Assembly: GCA_043765375.1 (NCBI GenBank)
Contig: JAYUJH010000012.1
Location: 1 to 43,887 of the forward strand
Source: JAYUJH01 sp043765375
GTDB taxonomy: Bacteria; Pseudomonadota; Alphaproteobacteria; Rickettsiales; UBA998
Length of the DNA stretch: 43,887 nt
Direction of reading: 5' to 3'
Shown: positions 25,975 to 35,925 of the stretch, piece by piece
How the letters are laid out: each line of letters starts with the position of its first letter
Position numbering within the stretch: position 1 is the stretch's first letter
Made by a program: the position numbers and the translations under genes
Notes under the pieces: model-generated
What the model was told of the DNA's origin: nothing
Database searches by the model: none
What the model saw: the letters and a program-made list of their open reading frames with translations, nothing else

Positions 25975-28876
25975 GGTGATCTATCGCACCAACATATTGT
26001 TTGTTTTTTGGTAGGCTATAATCATAAATGGCGTTTTCATCACAAATGAAATAACTTAGGCAATCATATAATTTGTTCGCTATATCAACGCTTGGTATGG
26101 CGTTAATTGGTCGTGAAATATCTGATGGATTATTCAACTTCCCTGAAGCGTCCCAATATTCCAATAATTCCGTTTGCGCTATATTATCCATAATTAATTG
26201 CGCAATATATAATTGACATTTCTCAAATGAGGTGATTTGGGAATTGCTTGGGGTTGTTCCAGTTTTGTGATCAATAATATTAATTTTGCCATTTTTCAGC
26301 CATTCAATTCGGTCAATTCTAGCGGTTAATTCAATGCTCAACCCACCTTCTAACATGAATGGAATGCTATATTTTGCCTCAGTTTCCAGCTTTTTGATGC
26401 TTGATTTGCGTGACTGTTCTATGTGGCGATAGCCCCCTAATATACGGTTCAATTTTGCATGATGAAATTGTGCTTGCGATGCTGGCACAAGGATTTTTAG
26501 CTGCTCTTCAAATAATTTTGCCAATTGCTCCAAATAATATGGTTGATTATAATCTCTAGCTGCTTGATGCAAGGCGGCGTGAAGGATTTTGCCGAAATAT
26601 TTTGGCTGCATTTCATCATCTAGCGGGTCAAGCTCCCGCAACTTCAGAATGTGGCTGACATAAACTTTGAATGGATTCTCAAATAATGATTCACACATGG
26701 TTGCGCTGATACTGCGGGGGCGCATAGCAAGGGGCGGGTTGATTATTGCAGACTCAATTGGTTGATATTTCACTTGTTGCGAATGTTTAAGCCATTCAAG
26801 CAAATATGTTGCGGGGGCAATATCATGTTTTTGCATTAATAATTTCAGGCGTTCAAATAACCGAGAAGATCTAGTATGCGCCCCCAATTCTTTGTTGGAG
26901 CGGGTGAATAATACATTATCAAACCGTAGCATAATCGCCATATCATGGGAACTTAAGCCAATTTTGCGCTCAAAATAATTCAGCCCCAAGCGATTGCGCA
27001 ATTCATTATTTAGCCATGGGTCAAGCGGGGGAGAACTTGGAAAAACTCCCTCATTCATACGGGCGACAATCAATAAATCCGCCACTTGTAACCGTAATTC
27101 TAGCAACCCAATAATCGTGACATGAGCATCAATTGGCGGTGATATTTCACGCATTGGCGCACATTGTTGTTGCAAAATGCTCAAATATTCACATTTGGCA
27201 CATGTAATATCGTCGCTGATTAATTGTAGATTTTGCTGGAGTAACGCTCCCGCATTGCTACGCTCATCGTTTGTATCAGGGTTGAGGATTAGCCAAACTT
27301 GTTGATGCAGTTCCATCATGGTTTTGAGTTGCATCGTTTGATATTGCGTTGTTGCGGTGATGTTTTGGGTTAAATGCTTGATTTTATTGATTATTTCTAG
27401 AGTGTCACATAATTCATTATGCAATTCCATAGGTAAATCTTGCGTCATCACCGCAGCAAGCACATCATTTAGGGTGCGATATGGGTGCATGGAACGCAAC
27501 ATTTGATGTTCCATGAAATCAGCGAGTTGTTGCATATTTGGGTGATGTTTGATGCAAATAACATGGCGCATTAATGCGAGCAAATTAGCGGATTTATATT
27601 CGCCAAACAGCACCTCCGCCACGAGCAACATGAAGTTGAATTGTGGGTGATGATGGGCGGCAATTCCTGCGCTAATATCTACCTTGATGTTATGAGAGTT
27701 AAGCATCGTTTTGAGGCGCATATTAAGTGCATCATCATCGGATATAATGATGATATTTCTTGTTTTATTGTTTATATGGCTTTCACTAAGGCAATTCTCA
27801 CTCAAAAAATGGCGAACTTTTAAGCAAATAGCTTGCGCTTCAATTGTTTCATTGTCACATTCCAGCCATTCAATTCCCCGTAAATCATGGTTAGTGATGT
27901 TATTATCATGTAATTTGTTGCGTTGATGCAACATTATGCTTGCCACTTCCCCCCGTTTGCTCTGCCCTGACGGAATTATCTCTACATCGCTCCGTGTTGC
28001 ATTGAGTTTGCTTAGCAACATTCGCAAATTATAATTGGCAGAAGTTGGAGTTGCTTGGTTGAAATCCGCATCATCTGACCAGATATCCAACTCTCGCAGG
28101 ATAATGCAACCAAATGGTTGTGCATGAATTGCGCATAATAAATTGGCGGTGTTGATTGCGCTACCTGTTGAGCCTGCTGCAATAATTGGGTGCTGGTGCG
28201 GTGATTCTTGCCAATATTTGCATAGCGCATCAGTGATTGATTGTTGATGTGAAATTGCCTCAACCATTTGTTCTGCTTCAAGTTTTGCATCTAACCATTG
28301 CATGATTTGTTGAAATAATTCTAATGATTTTAACCAATGAGCGGCATAATCTGCCGTTGTTGATGATTGCATTATGGCGGTGTGCAAATGCGCAATCGTA
28401 ATTTTTGTGCGCAAAAAATCATCACGCAATGCAAGGAAAGATTGTGCATATTCCAATGCGCCAGCAAAATTGAGTGAGGCGTTGAAAAATTGCGGTTGGG
28501 TGTTGCTAATGTTCAACAAATGACGAGCTATAGCAAATAATCGTTGTTGTTTGGTGATGATTTGTTGCGGTGGATTTTGCCAAAATGGGTGAGTTATGGG
28601 CAGGAAATCCAGCAATTTTATATCTGAGATAGTGGTTAATTTTGGCAAGATTAAATTAGCATCTGACGCTTGAAATAATCGCATTTGAAATAACTGATTT
28701 TTCAGTGATTGGCAAGCCCTGCGAGTGGGCAGCATCACGGTTAAATGCGCTAATGATGTTGGGTTGGTTGCATCATAATATTCCAGCAAAATATGTTGCG
28801 CAAGAGCGGTTGCAAAATGCGTTTCACCTGTGAATGTTATGAGTTTTGTCTGCTTCATGCTTTTATTATCATTCAT
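25949..28876 (-). CDS. addB: Double-strand break repair protein AddB (alphaproteobacterial type)
   Basis: 975 residues, normal for alphaproteobacterial AddB. The N-terminus FTGETHFATALAQHIL and TVMLPTRRACQSLKNQL correspond to the degenerate helicase part. The C-terminal PD-(D/E)XK nuclease domain shows ARIDRIEWL and IIDHKTGTTP (around residue 869), the latter carrying the Asp and Lys of the active site. With AddA it forms a helicase-nuclease that resects DNA ends for RecA. AddA is not in the window, although addA is often adjacent in alphaproteobacteria. It lies 19 bp after recJ. A second in-frame ATG (28858) is a possible start. Confidence 0.92.
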   Translation of the reverse strand: MNDNKSMKQTKLITFTGETHFATALAQHILLEYYDATNPTSLAHLTVMLPTRRACQSLKNQLFQMRLFQASDANLILPKLTTISDIKLLDFLPITHPFWQNPPQQIITKQQRLFAIARHLLNISNTQPQFFNASLNFAGALEYAQSFLALRDDFLRTKITIAHLHTAIMQSSTTADYAAHWLKSLELFQQIMQWLDAKLEAEQMVEAISHQQSITDALCKYWQESPHQHPIIAAGSTGSAINTANLLCAIHAQPFGCIILRELDIWSDDADFNQATPTSANYNLRMLLSKLNATRSDVEIIPSGQSKRGEVASIMLHQRNKLHDNNITNHDLRGIEWLECDNETIEAQAICLKVRHFLSENCLSESHINNKTRNIIIISDDDALNMRLKTMLNSHNIKVDISAGIAAHHHPQFNFMLLVAEVLFGEYKSANLLALMRHVICIKHHPNMQQLADFMEHQMLRSMHPYRTLNDVLAAVMTQDLPMELHNELCDTLEIINKIKHLTQNITATTQYQTMQLKTMMELHQQVWLILNPDTNDERSNAGALLQQNLQLISDDITCAKCEYLSILQQQCAPMREISPPIDAHVTIIGLLELRLQVADLLIVARMNEGVFPSSPPLDPWLNNELRNRLGLNYFERKIGLSSHDMAIMLRFDNVLFTRSNKELGAHTRSSRLFERLKLLMQKHDIAPATYLLEWLKHSQQVKYQPIESAIINPPLAMRPRSISATMCESLFENPFKVYVSHILKLRELDPLDDEMQPKYFGKILHAALHQAARDYNQPYYLEQLAKLFEEQLKILVPASQAQFHHAKLNRILGGYRHIEQSRKSSIKKLETEAKYSIPFMLEGGLSIELTARIDRIEWLKNGKINIIDHKTGTTPSNSQITSFEKCQLYIAQLIMDNIAQTELLEYWDASGKLNNPSDISRPINAIPSVDIANKLYDCLSYFICDENAIYDYSLPKNKQYVGAIDHLARFGEYY

Positions 28877-28895
28877 ATTAGCTATGTATCATAAT

Positions 28896-30767
28896 TTAAG
28901 CAAGCATTGCATCGGCAACAATGAAATTAACACTTGTTTTGCCTTGCCAAATATTTGCACTCAAGCTACCGCATAAATGGATTTTTTTATCTTTCGCAGC
29001 TATTAAAAAATCACCAAGTGGCGTGCCAATGCAACGAAAACACATTGCTTTGAGGCGAAACTTGCTTGCATCTGTTATATTCAAGCGCAAATGCTGCTCC
29101 TTCAGCACATCAATATGTTGCACCATTGCTTCGGTGATAACCAAGTTAGGGGAGGGGTTGCCCATACCGTAAGGCGATGCTTGCTCAAGTATTTGTAGCA
29201 ATTCAAGGTTCGCCATAGCACAATTAATTGGTGCATCAATCTTCAGGCTGCGAGTTTGCAAATAAGCCCCAACATTTTGTTGCAATTGTGCATTGAAAAA
29301 TTGATGTATCTCACCAAGGCGAGCCGTTTCAAACGAAAAACCTCCAGCCATTGCGTGACCTCCGCCTTCAAGGATAAGACCATTTTCGCGGGCGGATACT
29401 ATGCACGCACCAATATCCACCCCATAAACTGACCTTGCACTTGCTTTGCCTTTGTTGCCATTTAAGCTGATAACCACACTTGGACGGTTGAACTTGTCTT
29501 TGATGCGGCTGGCGATGATACCTATCACACCTTCATGCCAACCATCACCTGCTACCATGATTATATCACAATTAGCATCTGATGTTGTGTTATCTGATAT
29601 TTGTTGATGTGCTGCAAGCATCGCTTGTTCCAGCACCATGGCTTCAATCGCTTGACGCTCTTGGTTGTGACCATTCAAGCGAGTGGCAATCTCATTAATC
29701 ACATTTGCATCGTTGGAAGTGAGGAGTTGCACTCCAAGCGATGATTCCGCCACCCTTCCGCCTGCATTAATGCGAGGGCCTAACATAAACCCCGCATGAT
29801 ATGCGCTTAATGTTTCGCCCTCCGCTCCCGCCACTTTCAACAATGCTTGCAACCCTGCATTTGCGCCAGATTGCATCACTTTCAAGCCCTGCTTCACGAA
29901 TGCTCGGTTGATGGTGGTGAGTGAAACAACATCGCATATTGTTCCAAGTGCAACAATATCAAGCAAGCTGATTAAGTTTGGCTCAATTGCGTTTGTTTTG
30001 GCAAAATATCCATTCTCACGCAGGGTTTTGTTGAGGGCAACTAATAGCAAAAAACATACGCCAACCGCAGCGAGGTGAGTGTTTGGATTATGTTCATCAA
30101 GGCGGTTTGGGTTGACATTTGCAACTGCTTGCGGCAATTCTGACGCTCCTTTATGGTGATCTATCACGATAACATCTAAACCAATTTCAGCAGCATGTTT
30201 GAGTGGTGCAAATGCAACTGCCCCACAATCAACCGTGATAATTAAATCTGCCCCCTTCGCTTTTAACTTGTCCATAGCGGAAATGTTGGGCCCATATCCT
30301 TCTTTCATACGGTCGGGGATATAATAGCCGACATTAATTTTGCTAGATGAACCTTGGGGCAATTTTTGCGCAGGTAACATTTCAAAATAACGCATTAATA
30401 ATGCGGTGGAAGTTGCACCATCAACATCATAATCGCCAAAAATGAAAATAGATTGATGCTCATTAATCGCCTTTATAATTCGCTCAACCGCTTTATCCAT
30501 ATCTTTCAATTCAAACGGATTTGGCAGAGCATTACGCAAAGTTGGTTGCAAAAAATTGGGGGTTAAATCGGCAGTAACTCCACGCCCCGCTAGCACCCGT
30601 GCCAAAGGCTCAGGGATTTGCAAATATTGACATATTTCCTGCACAATATTATTATCATTGCATCGCCATTGCCATTGCTGCCCTGATGCGGAGATTTCAG
30701 CAAAATTAGTGATGGCAAGTAATGGCGAATTATTGGTATAATGTTGATTTAGGTGCATATTTGCCAT
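28896..30767 (-). CDS. recJ: Single-stranded-DNA-specific exonuclease RecJ
   Basis: 623 residues. DHH-family motifs are clear: IFIFGDYDVDGATSTALLM (about residue 109), LIITVDCGAVAF, VIVIDHHKGASELP (about 200), then the DHHA1 motif EGGGHAMAGGFS. RecJ degrades 5' single-stranded ends in RecF-pathway recombination and mismatch or base-excision repair. It is first in recJ-addB-bioD, putting two DNA end-processing enzymes in one transcript. It is divergent from virB8 across 175 bp; that gap contains a repeated TTATAGTTG (period about 20) and no gene. Confidence 0.96.
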   Translation of the reverse strand: MANMHLNQHYTNNSPLLAITNFAEISASGQQWQWRCNDNNIVQEICQYLQIPEPLARVLAGRGVTADLTPNFLQPTLRNALPNPFELKDMDKAVERIIKAINEHQSIFIFGDYDVDGATSTALLMRYFEMLPAQKLPQGSSSKINVGYYIPDRMKEGYGPNISAMDKLKAKGADLIITVDCGAVAFAPLKHAAEIGLDVIVIDHHKGASELPQAVANVNPNRLDEHNPNTHLAAVGVCFLLLVALNKTLRENGYFAKTNAIEPNLISLLDIVALGTICDVVSLTTINRAFVKQGLKVMQSGANAGLQALLKVAGAEGETLSAYHAGFMLGPRINAGGRVAESSLGVQLLTSNDANVINEIATRLNGHNQERQAIEAMVLEQAMLAAHQQISDNTTSDANCDIIMVAGDGWHEGVIGIIASRIKDKFNRPSVVISLNGNKGKASARSVYGVDIGACIVSARENGLILEGGGHAMAGGFSFETARLGEIHQFFNAQLQQNVGAYLQTRSLKIDAPINCAMANLELLQILEQASPYGMGNPSPNLVITEAMVQHIDVLKEQHLRLNITDASKFRLKAMCFRCIGTPLGDFLIAAKDKKIHLCGSLSANIWQGKTSVNFIVADAMLA

Positions 30768-30942
30768 GTTAAATATATGTTATAACTAAATATTAGCATT
30801 TATATGTGAAAGATTGTTGCAAATAAAGCATTATTAATTATTATGAAACGATTATGGTTATATATTATAGTTGTAATGACTAAAGTTATAGTTGCAACAA
30901 TAAAAATTATATCAAATTAAGCCTGCCACATAAAAGTTTTTA

Positions 30943-31734
30943 ATGAAAAAACCTCGCATTCACACTGCTGAAGAATATGCACAAATTGCGCAATCAATTG
31001 ATGATGGGTCGTTCTTTGCGGAAGGGCGCAAATGGTATTCGTTGATTTATATGTATTTCATGCCAGAGCGTTGCATTTATGTTGTTTATTGCGCGCTTGC
31101 TTTTGTTGCCATGTGTATGGTGTTATTATCACTGATTATGTTGCAGCCTCTTTCACCAACAACGGCTTTGCTTTTTCCCATGAAAAATGTGTTGGCGGAA
31201 GTGCCACGCATCAAAAAATTGCGGGTTAGTCCGCATCAGGCAGTGAATGATTCATTGCAACGTTTTTTCATTCGGGAATATGTTTCACGGCGTGAAAATT
31301 ATAGCTTTGACAAAATCCAAACATCATTTCGTTTTTTGCGCAATCACTCCAACGAAGCCGTGATGAATGATTATCGTGCATTGATCGATCCAAACTCCCC
31401 TCGTAGCCCAATTAATATGTATGAACGCAAATCCACAAGGCGCATTTATATTCAAGATGTGATTATTCGCCGTGCTGATAATGGCAATATTAATGATTAT
31501 GCTGAAGATAGAGATTATTACGCTGATGTTTATTTCATGGCTTATGTCACAACTGGCGACAAAAGTGAAGCAACCAACTGGCATTCGCAAATTAATTTCA
31601 ATTATCAGCAATTAAGAGTAACACAGCCGAAAGATTTAGAGCATGAAAAGCCAAAAGTTGCACCAATGAAGTTTACAGCAACAGATTATAGTGTTATTGA
31701 TGCAGAAGAAGATGAATATAAACAAAATAGATAA
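30943..31734 (+). CDS. virB8: Type IV secretion system inner-membrane protein VirB8
   Basis: 263 residues. A cytoplasmic N-terminus, one membrane span (CIYVVYCALAFVAMCMVLLS, about residues 45-68) and a periplasmic NTF2-like domain. FFIREYVSRRENYSFDKIQ is the VirB8 RExY-type segment. VirB8 is an assembly factor between the inner membrane and the core. It is followed after 7 bp by virB9, but no virB10, virB11 or virD4 follows. In Rickettsiales, vir genes are split into several clusters and virB8 and virB9 are duplicated, which would fit this isolated pair. Confidence 0.88.
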   Translation: MKKPRIHTAEEYAQIAQSIDDGSFFAEGRKWYSLIYMYFMPERCIYVVYCALAFVAMCMVLLSLIMLQPLSPTTALLFPMKNVLAEVPRIKKLRVSPHQAVNDSLQRFFIREYVSRRENYSFDKIQTSFRFLRNHSNEAVMNDYRALIDPNSPRSPINMYERKSTRRIYIQDVIIRRADNGNINDYAEDRDYYADVYFMAYVTTGDKSEATNWHSQINFNYQQLRVTQPKDLEHEKPKVAPMKFTATDYSVIDAEEDEYKQNR

Positions 31735-31741
31735 CATAATT

Positions 31742-32545
31742 ATGCGCCAAGTTTTTCTGATTATAGCTTTATTATTGACGCTAACATTCGCTATGGGCAG
31801 CCCAGCGAGCGCGTTGCTTGTGCCACAGCCACTTGCGGTTGAGCCTCGGTTCAAAACTATACCATATAGCCCCAATGAAGTGTTTAAGTTCACTGGTCAT
31901 TATGGTTATCAATCGGTGATTGAGTTTGAAGAGGGCGAGGAAATTAACACTATTTCAGTTGGTGATTCAATCCCTTGGCAGTTTCAACCCATGGGTTCAC
32001 GCTTGTTTCTCAAGCCGATTGAACAAGATGCACAAACAAATATGACTGTTATCACCAACCGCCGAACTTATTATTTTGAGTTGCACGCTGAGGAAGTTGA
32101 AGACATAACCAACAAGGATTTGACCTTTGCTTTGCGTTTTGCTTATTCTGATTTGGAAGGGCCATTGCTGGAAGGAAGCGGTTTTTCCAGTGAAGTTATC
32201 CCTGATTTGATGGATCCTGAGGTGCGCTCCAAACTTAATTTTAACTATTCTATAGTTGGTTCGGAAACTATTTCACCAATTCGTATATTTGATGATGGTG
32301 AGTTCACCTATTTTGAGTTTAAGAGCATTAACGCTGATTTGCCCGCATTTTATACTGTAGACTCACTCGGCAATGAATCAGTGATAAATTATCGCACGGC
32401 GGGGAGTTATATTGTGGTAGAAAAAGTTGCCGCAGTGCTAACTTTGCGCAATGGTGCGTATGTTATGTGCGTATTTAATGAGAGTCGCAAGCTGGATAAA
32501 TTGCCAGAGCCGCCTCAAGAATCATGGTGGGAGAGGTTATTTTAA
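31742..32545 (+). CDS. virB9: Type IV secretion system outer-core protein VirB9 (TrbG/CagX)
   Basis: About 267 residues from ATG 31742, which begins a clear signal peptide (MRQVFLIIALLLTLTFAMG, cleavage after PASA). Upstream in-frame ATGs at 31691 and 31712 overlap virB8 and would only lengthen the n-region. Signatures are GYQSVIEFEEGEEINTISVG, ITNRRTYYFELHA and the C-terminal AAVLTLRNGAYVMCVFNESR. VirB9 sits in the periplasm and outer membrane in the core complex with VirB7 and VirB10. The stop overlaps the rnd start (TAATG). Confidence 0.9.
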   Translation: MRQVFLIIALLLTLTFAMGSPASALLVPQPLAVEPRFKTIPYSPNEVFKFTGHYGYQSVIEFEEGEEINTISVGDSIPWQFQPMGSRLFLKPIEQDAQTNMTVITNRRTYYFELHAEEVEDITNKDLTFALRFAYSDLEGPLLEGSGFSSEVIPDLMDPEVRSKLNFNYSIVGSETISPIRIFDDGEFTYFEFKSINADLPAFYTVDSLGNESVINYRTAGSYIVVEKVAAVLTLRNGAYVMCVFNESRKLDKLPEPPQESWWERLF

Positions 32546-33162
32546 TGGATTATTTGCATCAATATGATTTGCCTGATGATGTGGTTTTTGTAGGTGACAT
32601 CGCCATAGATTGCGAGGCGATGGGGCTTAACCAATTGCGTGACAGGTTGTGCGTGGTGCAAATTAGCGATGGTGGCGGCGATATTCACTTAGTGCATTTC
32701 CCTACTGCGGATTTTAGTTTGGCGGAGAACCTCAAATCATTGCTTGCTGAGCAAAACAGGGTTAAGATTTTGCATTTCGCCCGCTTTGATGTGGCGTTAA
32801 TTCGGCAATATCTCGGCGTTGCAATGCAAAATATTTACTGCACCAGAACCGCCTCACGTTTGGTGCGCACTTATACTGATAGGCATGGTTTGAAGGAATT
32901 ATGCAAAGAGTTTTTGGGAGTGGATTTATCCAAGCAACAGCAATCTTCATATTGGGGGGCGGATAATTTGACTTCGGAGCAGGTTAGTTATGCCGCTTCA
33001 GATGTGTTATATTTGCACCGCCTACGTGAAATATTGAGTGAGCGATTGAAAAAAGAAGGGCGTTATGAACTAGCAATTGAGGTGATGCAAGCAATTGGTG
33101 TGCGTGCATGGTTGGATATTTCAGGTTTCGCTGATGCTGATATTTTCGCTCATAATGGTTGA
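32545..33162 (+). CDS. rnd: Ribonuclease D-like 3'-5' exonuclease (DEDDy)
   Basis: About 205 residues, only the exonuclease domain; the HRDC domains of full RNase D (about 370 residues) are missing, as is common in alphaproteobacteria. DEDDy residues are visible: AIDCEAMGL (Asp22, Glu24), LHFARFDVALI and VSYAASDVLYL. GLKELCKEFLGVDLSKQQQSS is also typical. It trims 3' ends of tRNA precursors. The ATG overlaps the virB9 stop, so the gene is probably cotranscribed with virB8-virB9 by proximity only. It converges on pth with a 14-bp gap. Confidence 0.9.
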   Translation: MDYLHQYDLPDDVVFVGDIAIDCEAMGLNQLRDRLCVVQISDGGGDIHLVHFPTADFSLAENLKSLLAEQNRVKILHFARFDVALIRQYLGVAMQNIYCTRTASRLVRTYTDRHGLKELCKEFLGVDLSKQQQSSYWGADNLTSEQVSYAASDVLYLHRLREILSERLKKEGRYELAIEVMQAIGVRAWLDISGFADADIFAHNG

Positions 33163-33176
33163 TGAACCCGTTTTAA

Positions 33177-33743
33177 TCACTCAGTCTTTATAGCAAAATC
33201 ATTCATGAACTTTTGATCTTGACCTTGCAAAATTAGCGATATATTTTTAGCGATAAAACGAGTGGTGCAATCAATTATGCTACGTTCATCGCTATCAAAC
33301 GGATGTAAAACATAAGAGCTAACGGCTGCAACATGGTTTGGACGATCAATTCCAATTCTGATACGGAGATAGTTATTACCAATCACTCTATCAATATCTT
33401 TTAAGCCATTATGCCCACCATTGCCACCACCTAATTTCACTTTGATGCGCCCTGTTGCAAGATCCAAATCATCGTGAATTACAATGATTTTTTCAACTGG
33501 TATTTTGTAAAAATTAGCGGTTGCAATCACGGCAGTTCCAGATTTATTCATATATGTTTGTGGAGCAATGGCGATTATTTGCTTGCCGTTAATCTCGTCT
33601 TTCCAACATAATGAATTGAACTTTTTACCCAGATATTGCAATGAATATGTTGAAATTATCTCATCTAATGCGAGAAAACCCGCATTATGCCTTGTTCCAA
33701 CATATTCCGCCCCAAAATTACCCAACCCTACAAGCAAAAACAT
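33177..33743 (-). CDS. pth: Peptidyl-tRNA hydrolase
   Basis: 188 residues, normal size. GLGNFGAEYVGTRHNAGFLA contains the catalytic His; PQTYMNKSGTAV and VIHDDLDLATGRIKVK followed by GGNGGHNGLKDI are Pth signatures. It frees tRNA from peptides released during translation. It lies 19 bp after rplY, a classical gene pair. Confidence 0.97.
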   Translation of the reverse strand: MFLLVGLGNFGAEYVGTRHNAGFLALDEIISTYSLQYLGKKFNSLCWKDEINGKQIIAIAPQTYMNKSGTAVIATANFYKIPVEKIIVIHDDLDLATGRIKVKLGGGNGGHNGLKDIDRVIGNNYLRIRIGIDRPNHVAAVSSYVLHPFDSDERSIIDCTTRFIAKNISLILQGQDQKFMNDFAIKTE

Positions 33744-33762
33744 AGAGTTGTGTTATTTATTA

Positions 33763-34353
33763 TTAAGCTGCTTCAGCGTCAGCATTTTTGCTTGCACGCC
33801 CTGCAATGGCTGCCAAAGTGAAATCACGCCCGATTGTTGAGGTAACACCTTCAGGTAAGCCAACATTTGAAATATGGATTGATTCACCAATATTCACGTT
33901 CAACAAATCAATCTCAATTTGTTCAGGGATATTATCAGTTGAGCATAATAATTCAACATCAAAACGCACCACATTCAAGTTGCCACCACGGCGAATGCCT
34001 ACGCAACGGTCACGATTGATGAACTTAACGGGAACAACCGCTTTGACTTTGTCACCAGCATTCACACGGACAAAATCAGCGTGAAGGATTGAATCATTGA
34101 CAGGGTGGATTTGCAAATCTTTGGTAATACAAGTTATTTCTTTGCCATCAACTAATATAGAAACTATTTTGCCAAAAAATCCGCCTTTTTTATATTCACG
34201 TTGCAAATCTTTGTGAACCACAGAAAAATGTACCGGCTCTGCGCCACCACCATACATCACTGCGGGAACTTTTCCACCATTACGAACTGCACGAGCTGCG
34301 CCAGTTCCATTTTCAGTTCTCAATTCAGCGTCAAATATATAAGCTGGTTTCAT
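33763..34353 (-). CDS. rplY: 50S ribosomal protein bL25 (long, Ctc form)
   Basis: 196 residues with an N-terminal 5S-RNA-binding domain (LRTENGTGAARAVRNGGKVP, AVMYGG) and the C-terminal TL5/Ctc domain (NVNIGESIHISNVGLPEGV). Ends in an Ala-rich tail. It binds 5S rRNA in the large subunit. First gene of rplY-pth; divergent from the methyltransferase gene across 179 bp in which I see only AT-rich sequence. Confidence 0.96.
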   Translation of the reverse strand: MKPAYIFDAELRTENGTGAARAVRNGGKVPAVMYGGGAEPVHFSVVHKDLQREYKKGGFFGKIVSILVDGKEITCITKDLQIHPVNDSILHADFVRVNAGDKVKAVVPVKFINRDRCVGIRRGGNLNVVRFDVELLCSTDNIPEQIEIDLLNVNIGESIHISNVGLPEGVTSTIGRDFTLAAIAGRASKNADAEAA

Positions 34354-34532
34354 CGCCTTTAATCCTTAAAATAATATCAATATAATTAAAGATTGTTATA
34401 ACAAAAAACACGCAAGCGCAATAGATAAAATAAATAAACTGCATATAAATTGCATTTTTATCAGCAATTATTTGCAAATCACCAATAAAAAATGATAGTA
34501 TGAGGGTTAAACATAGATAAAGATATAAGCTA

Positions 34533-35645
34533 ATGCAAAATAATGATTTGATTTCGTCAGTAAAAGTTTCACCAGCAACGGAAGCGACAGAGGGGTTTAA
34601 TAATCTACCAACTGCACCATATCAACCTTTGGGGGGTAACAGGGCAGCGGGAGTGATTGACGAATTAAGAGGAATGGTTAATGAGCCAAAGCGTTTGTTT
34701 GATCGGGTATTTTCTCGGTTCGTCAACTCGCCTGATTTTAACTATAATTTAGCGGAGGAATTGGCGAAAGCGGGACGATTTAAGGACGCATTATTGCGGT
34801 TGAAAATTAATTTATGGATTAAGAAAAATCATTTCAAATCACATTATTTGATGGGTTGTTGCTATATTGCACTTGATGATAAAGTAAAAGCAAAACAATC
34901 ATTTGTTAATGCTGCATCATTGAATGAGAATGATTTGGAGAATAACTTTATGTTGGCAAGCCTAGATCCTTATATTGTGCCATCAAATCGTCAACCAACC
35001 ACCATGCCACTCAAAATTGCACAGGATTATTTTAGCGGAATTGCTGAGAGCTATGAGGTAACACAAGCACAAGCGGGATATCGGGCGCATCAATTGGCGG
35101 ATCAAGCCGTGTGGGAGGTGCTGAGCCGTCGCCGTAATAATTATGAAGTGCTGGATCTTGGTTGCGGAACGGGCTTGGCAGGGGTGTTACTGGCTGAACA
35201 TGCGGATTATATTGTGGGAGTAGATTTTTGCAAATCAATGCTGGATTATGCAGGAATGAAGCGTCGCCCTAGCGGACTTCGTATTTATACAGAAACAATA
35301 TGCGATGATTTACGCTTATATATTGCAGATGCACGCACCAACCGTTTTGATGCGATTATTGCAGCGCATGTGTTTAATTATGTCGGTGAAATTGCGTGGG
35401 TGTTTGACGGAGTTGCTCGTAGCCTGAAGGAAGGCGGGGTGTTTGTGTTTCAAGTGGAACGCTATGCTAATGATGGTTATTATGGTTTGCTTGGGGGATA
35501 TGGGCGGTTTGGTCATAGTGATGGCTATATTCGTCAACATATTGAACGTGTTGGATTATATCTAACGGGGGTTGATTTGGTGAATGTGTTCCCCAATTAT
35601 CAAATGGTGCAATATGTGGTGCGCAAACCCCCAATTAATGATTAA
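34533..35645 (+). CDS. TPR-containing class I SAM-dependent methyltransferase
   Basis: 370 residues. After about 60 variable residues, helical TPR-like repeats (NLAEELAKAGRFKDALLRL, HYLMGCCYIALDDKVKAK) cover about 70-150. The methyltransferase domain follows with motif I EVLDLGCGTGLAGVLLAEH and YIVGVDFCKSMLDYA, then FDAIIAAHVFNYVG and LKEGGVFVFQVE. TPR-methyltransferase fusions of this type occur in alphaproteobacteria, often near surface or secretion genes; substrate unknown. A palindrome CCAATTAA-TGA-TTAATTGG (35631-35649) overlaps the stop codon but lacks a T tract. Confidence 0.88.
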   Translation: MQNNDLISSVKVSPATEATEGFNNLPTAPYQPLGGNRAAGVIDELRGMVNEPKRLFDRVFSRFVNSPDFNYNLAEELAKAGRFKDALLRLKINLWIKKNHFKSHYLMGCCYIALDDKVKAKQSFVNAASLNENDLENNFMLASLDPYIVPSNRQPTTMPLKIAQDYFSGIAESYEVTQAQAGYRAHQLADQAVWEVLSRRRNNYEVLDLGCGTGLAGVLLAEHADYIVGVDFCKSMLDYAGMKRRPSGLRIYTETICDDLRLYIADARTNRFDAIIAAHVFNYVGEIAWVFDGVARSLKEGGVFVFQVERYANDGYYGLLGGYGRFGHSDGYIRQHIERVGLYLTGVDLVNVFPNYQMVQYVVRKPPIND

Positions 35646-35784
35646 TTGGAGTGGGGGATACAAGCTAACCCTTCCCTTTTTTGTGTGAATGAAGATTTTA
35701 ATGCTCCGCCCTTGCGGGGGAGCGGGTGAAACAAGGGCAAAGCCCGAAGTTGAACCGTGGGGGCTTAAACCGTGAGAAATATTT

Positions 35785-35847
35785 TATAGCAGTTTCTAAT
35801 TTTATTTACCGATTATATCGGTTATTAAAATTAGATGTACTGCTATA
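35785..35847 (+). repeat. Long imperfect hairpin A, terminator-like in the plus direction
   Basis: TATAGCAGT (35785-35793) pairs with ACTGCTATA (35839-35847), CTAATTTTA (35796-35804) with TAAAATTAG (35826-35834), and ACCGAT (35808-35813) with ATCGGT (35817-35822) around a 3-base loop: 24 perfect pairs in three blocks. It is followed directly by TTTTT, so it could end transcription from the left, although it lies 140 bp after the methyltransferase stop. Confidence 0.8.
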
Positions 35848-35857
35848 TTTTTAATAG

Positions 35858-35925
35858 ATATAGTGCTTACTTTCAATTTCATTAACTTGGAAAATTCAAG
35901 TAAATGAAATTGAAAATCACTATAT
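35858..35925. repeat. Long imperfect hairpin B
   Basis: ATATAGTG (35858-35865) pairs with CACTATAT (35918-35925), TTTCAATTTCATT (35871-35883) with AATGAAATTGAAA (35903-35915) and ACTTG (35885-35889) with CAAGT (35897-35901): 26 pairs with one asymmetric internal loop. It has the same plan as hairpin A (outer stem, asymmetric bulge, inner stems) but a different sequence. Confidence 0.8.

Noticed and set aside
35631..35649. Terminator of the methyltransferase gene (CCAATTAA-TGA-TTAATTGG)
   Set aside because: The palindrome overlaps the stop codon and has no T tract; hairpin A at 35785 is a better candidate.
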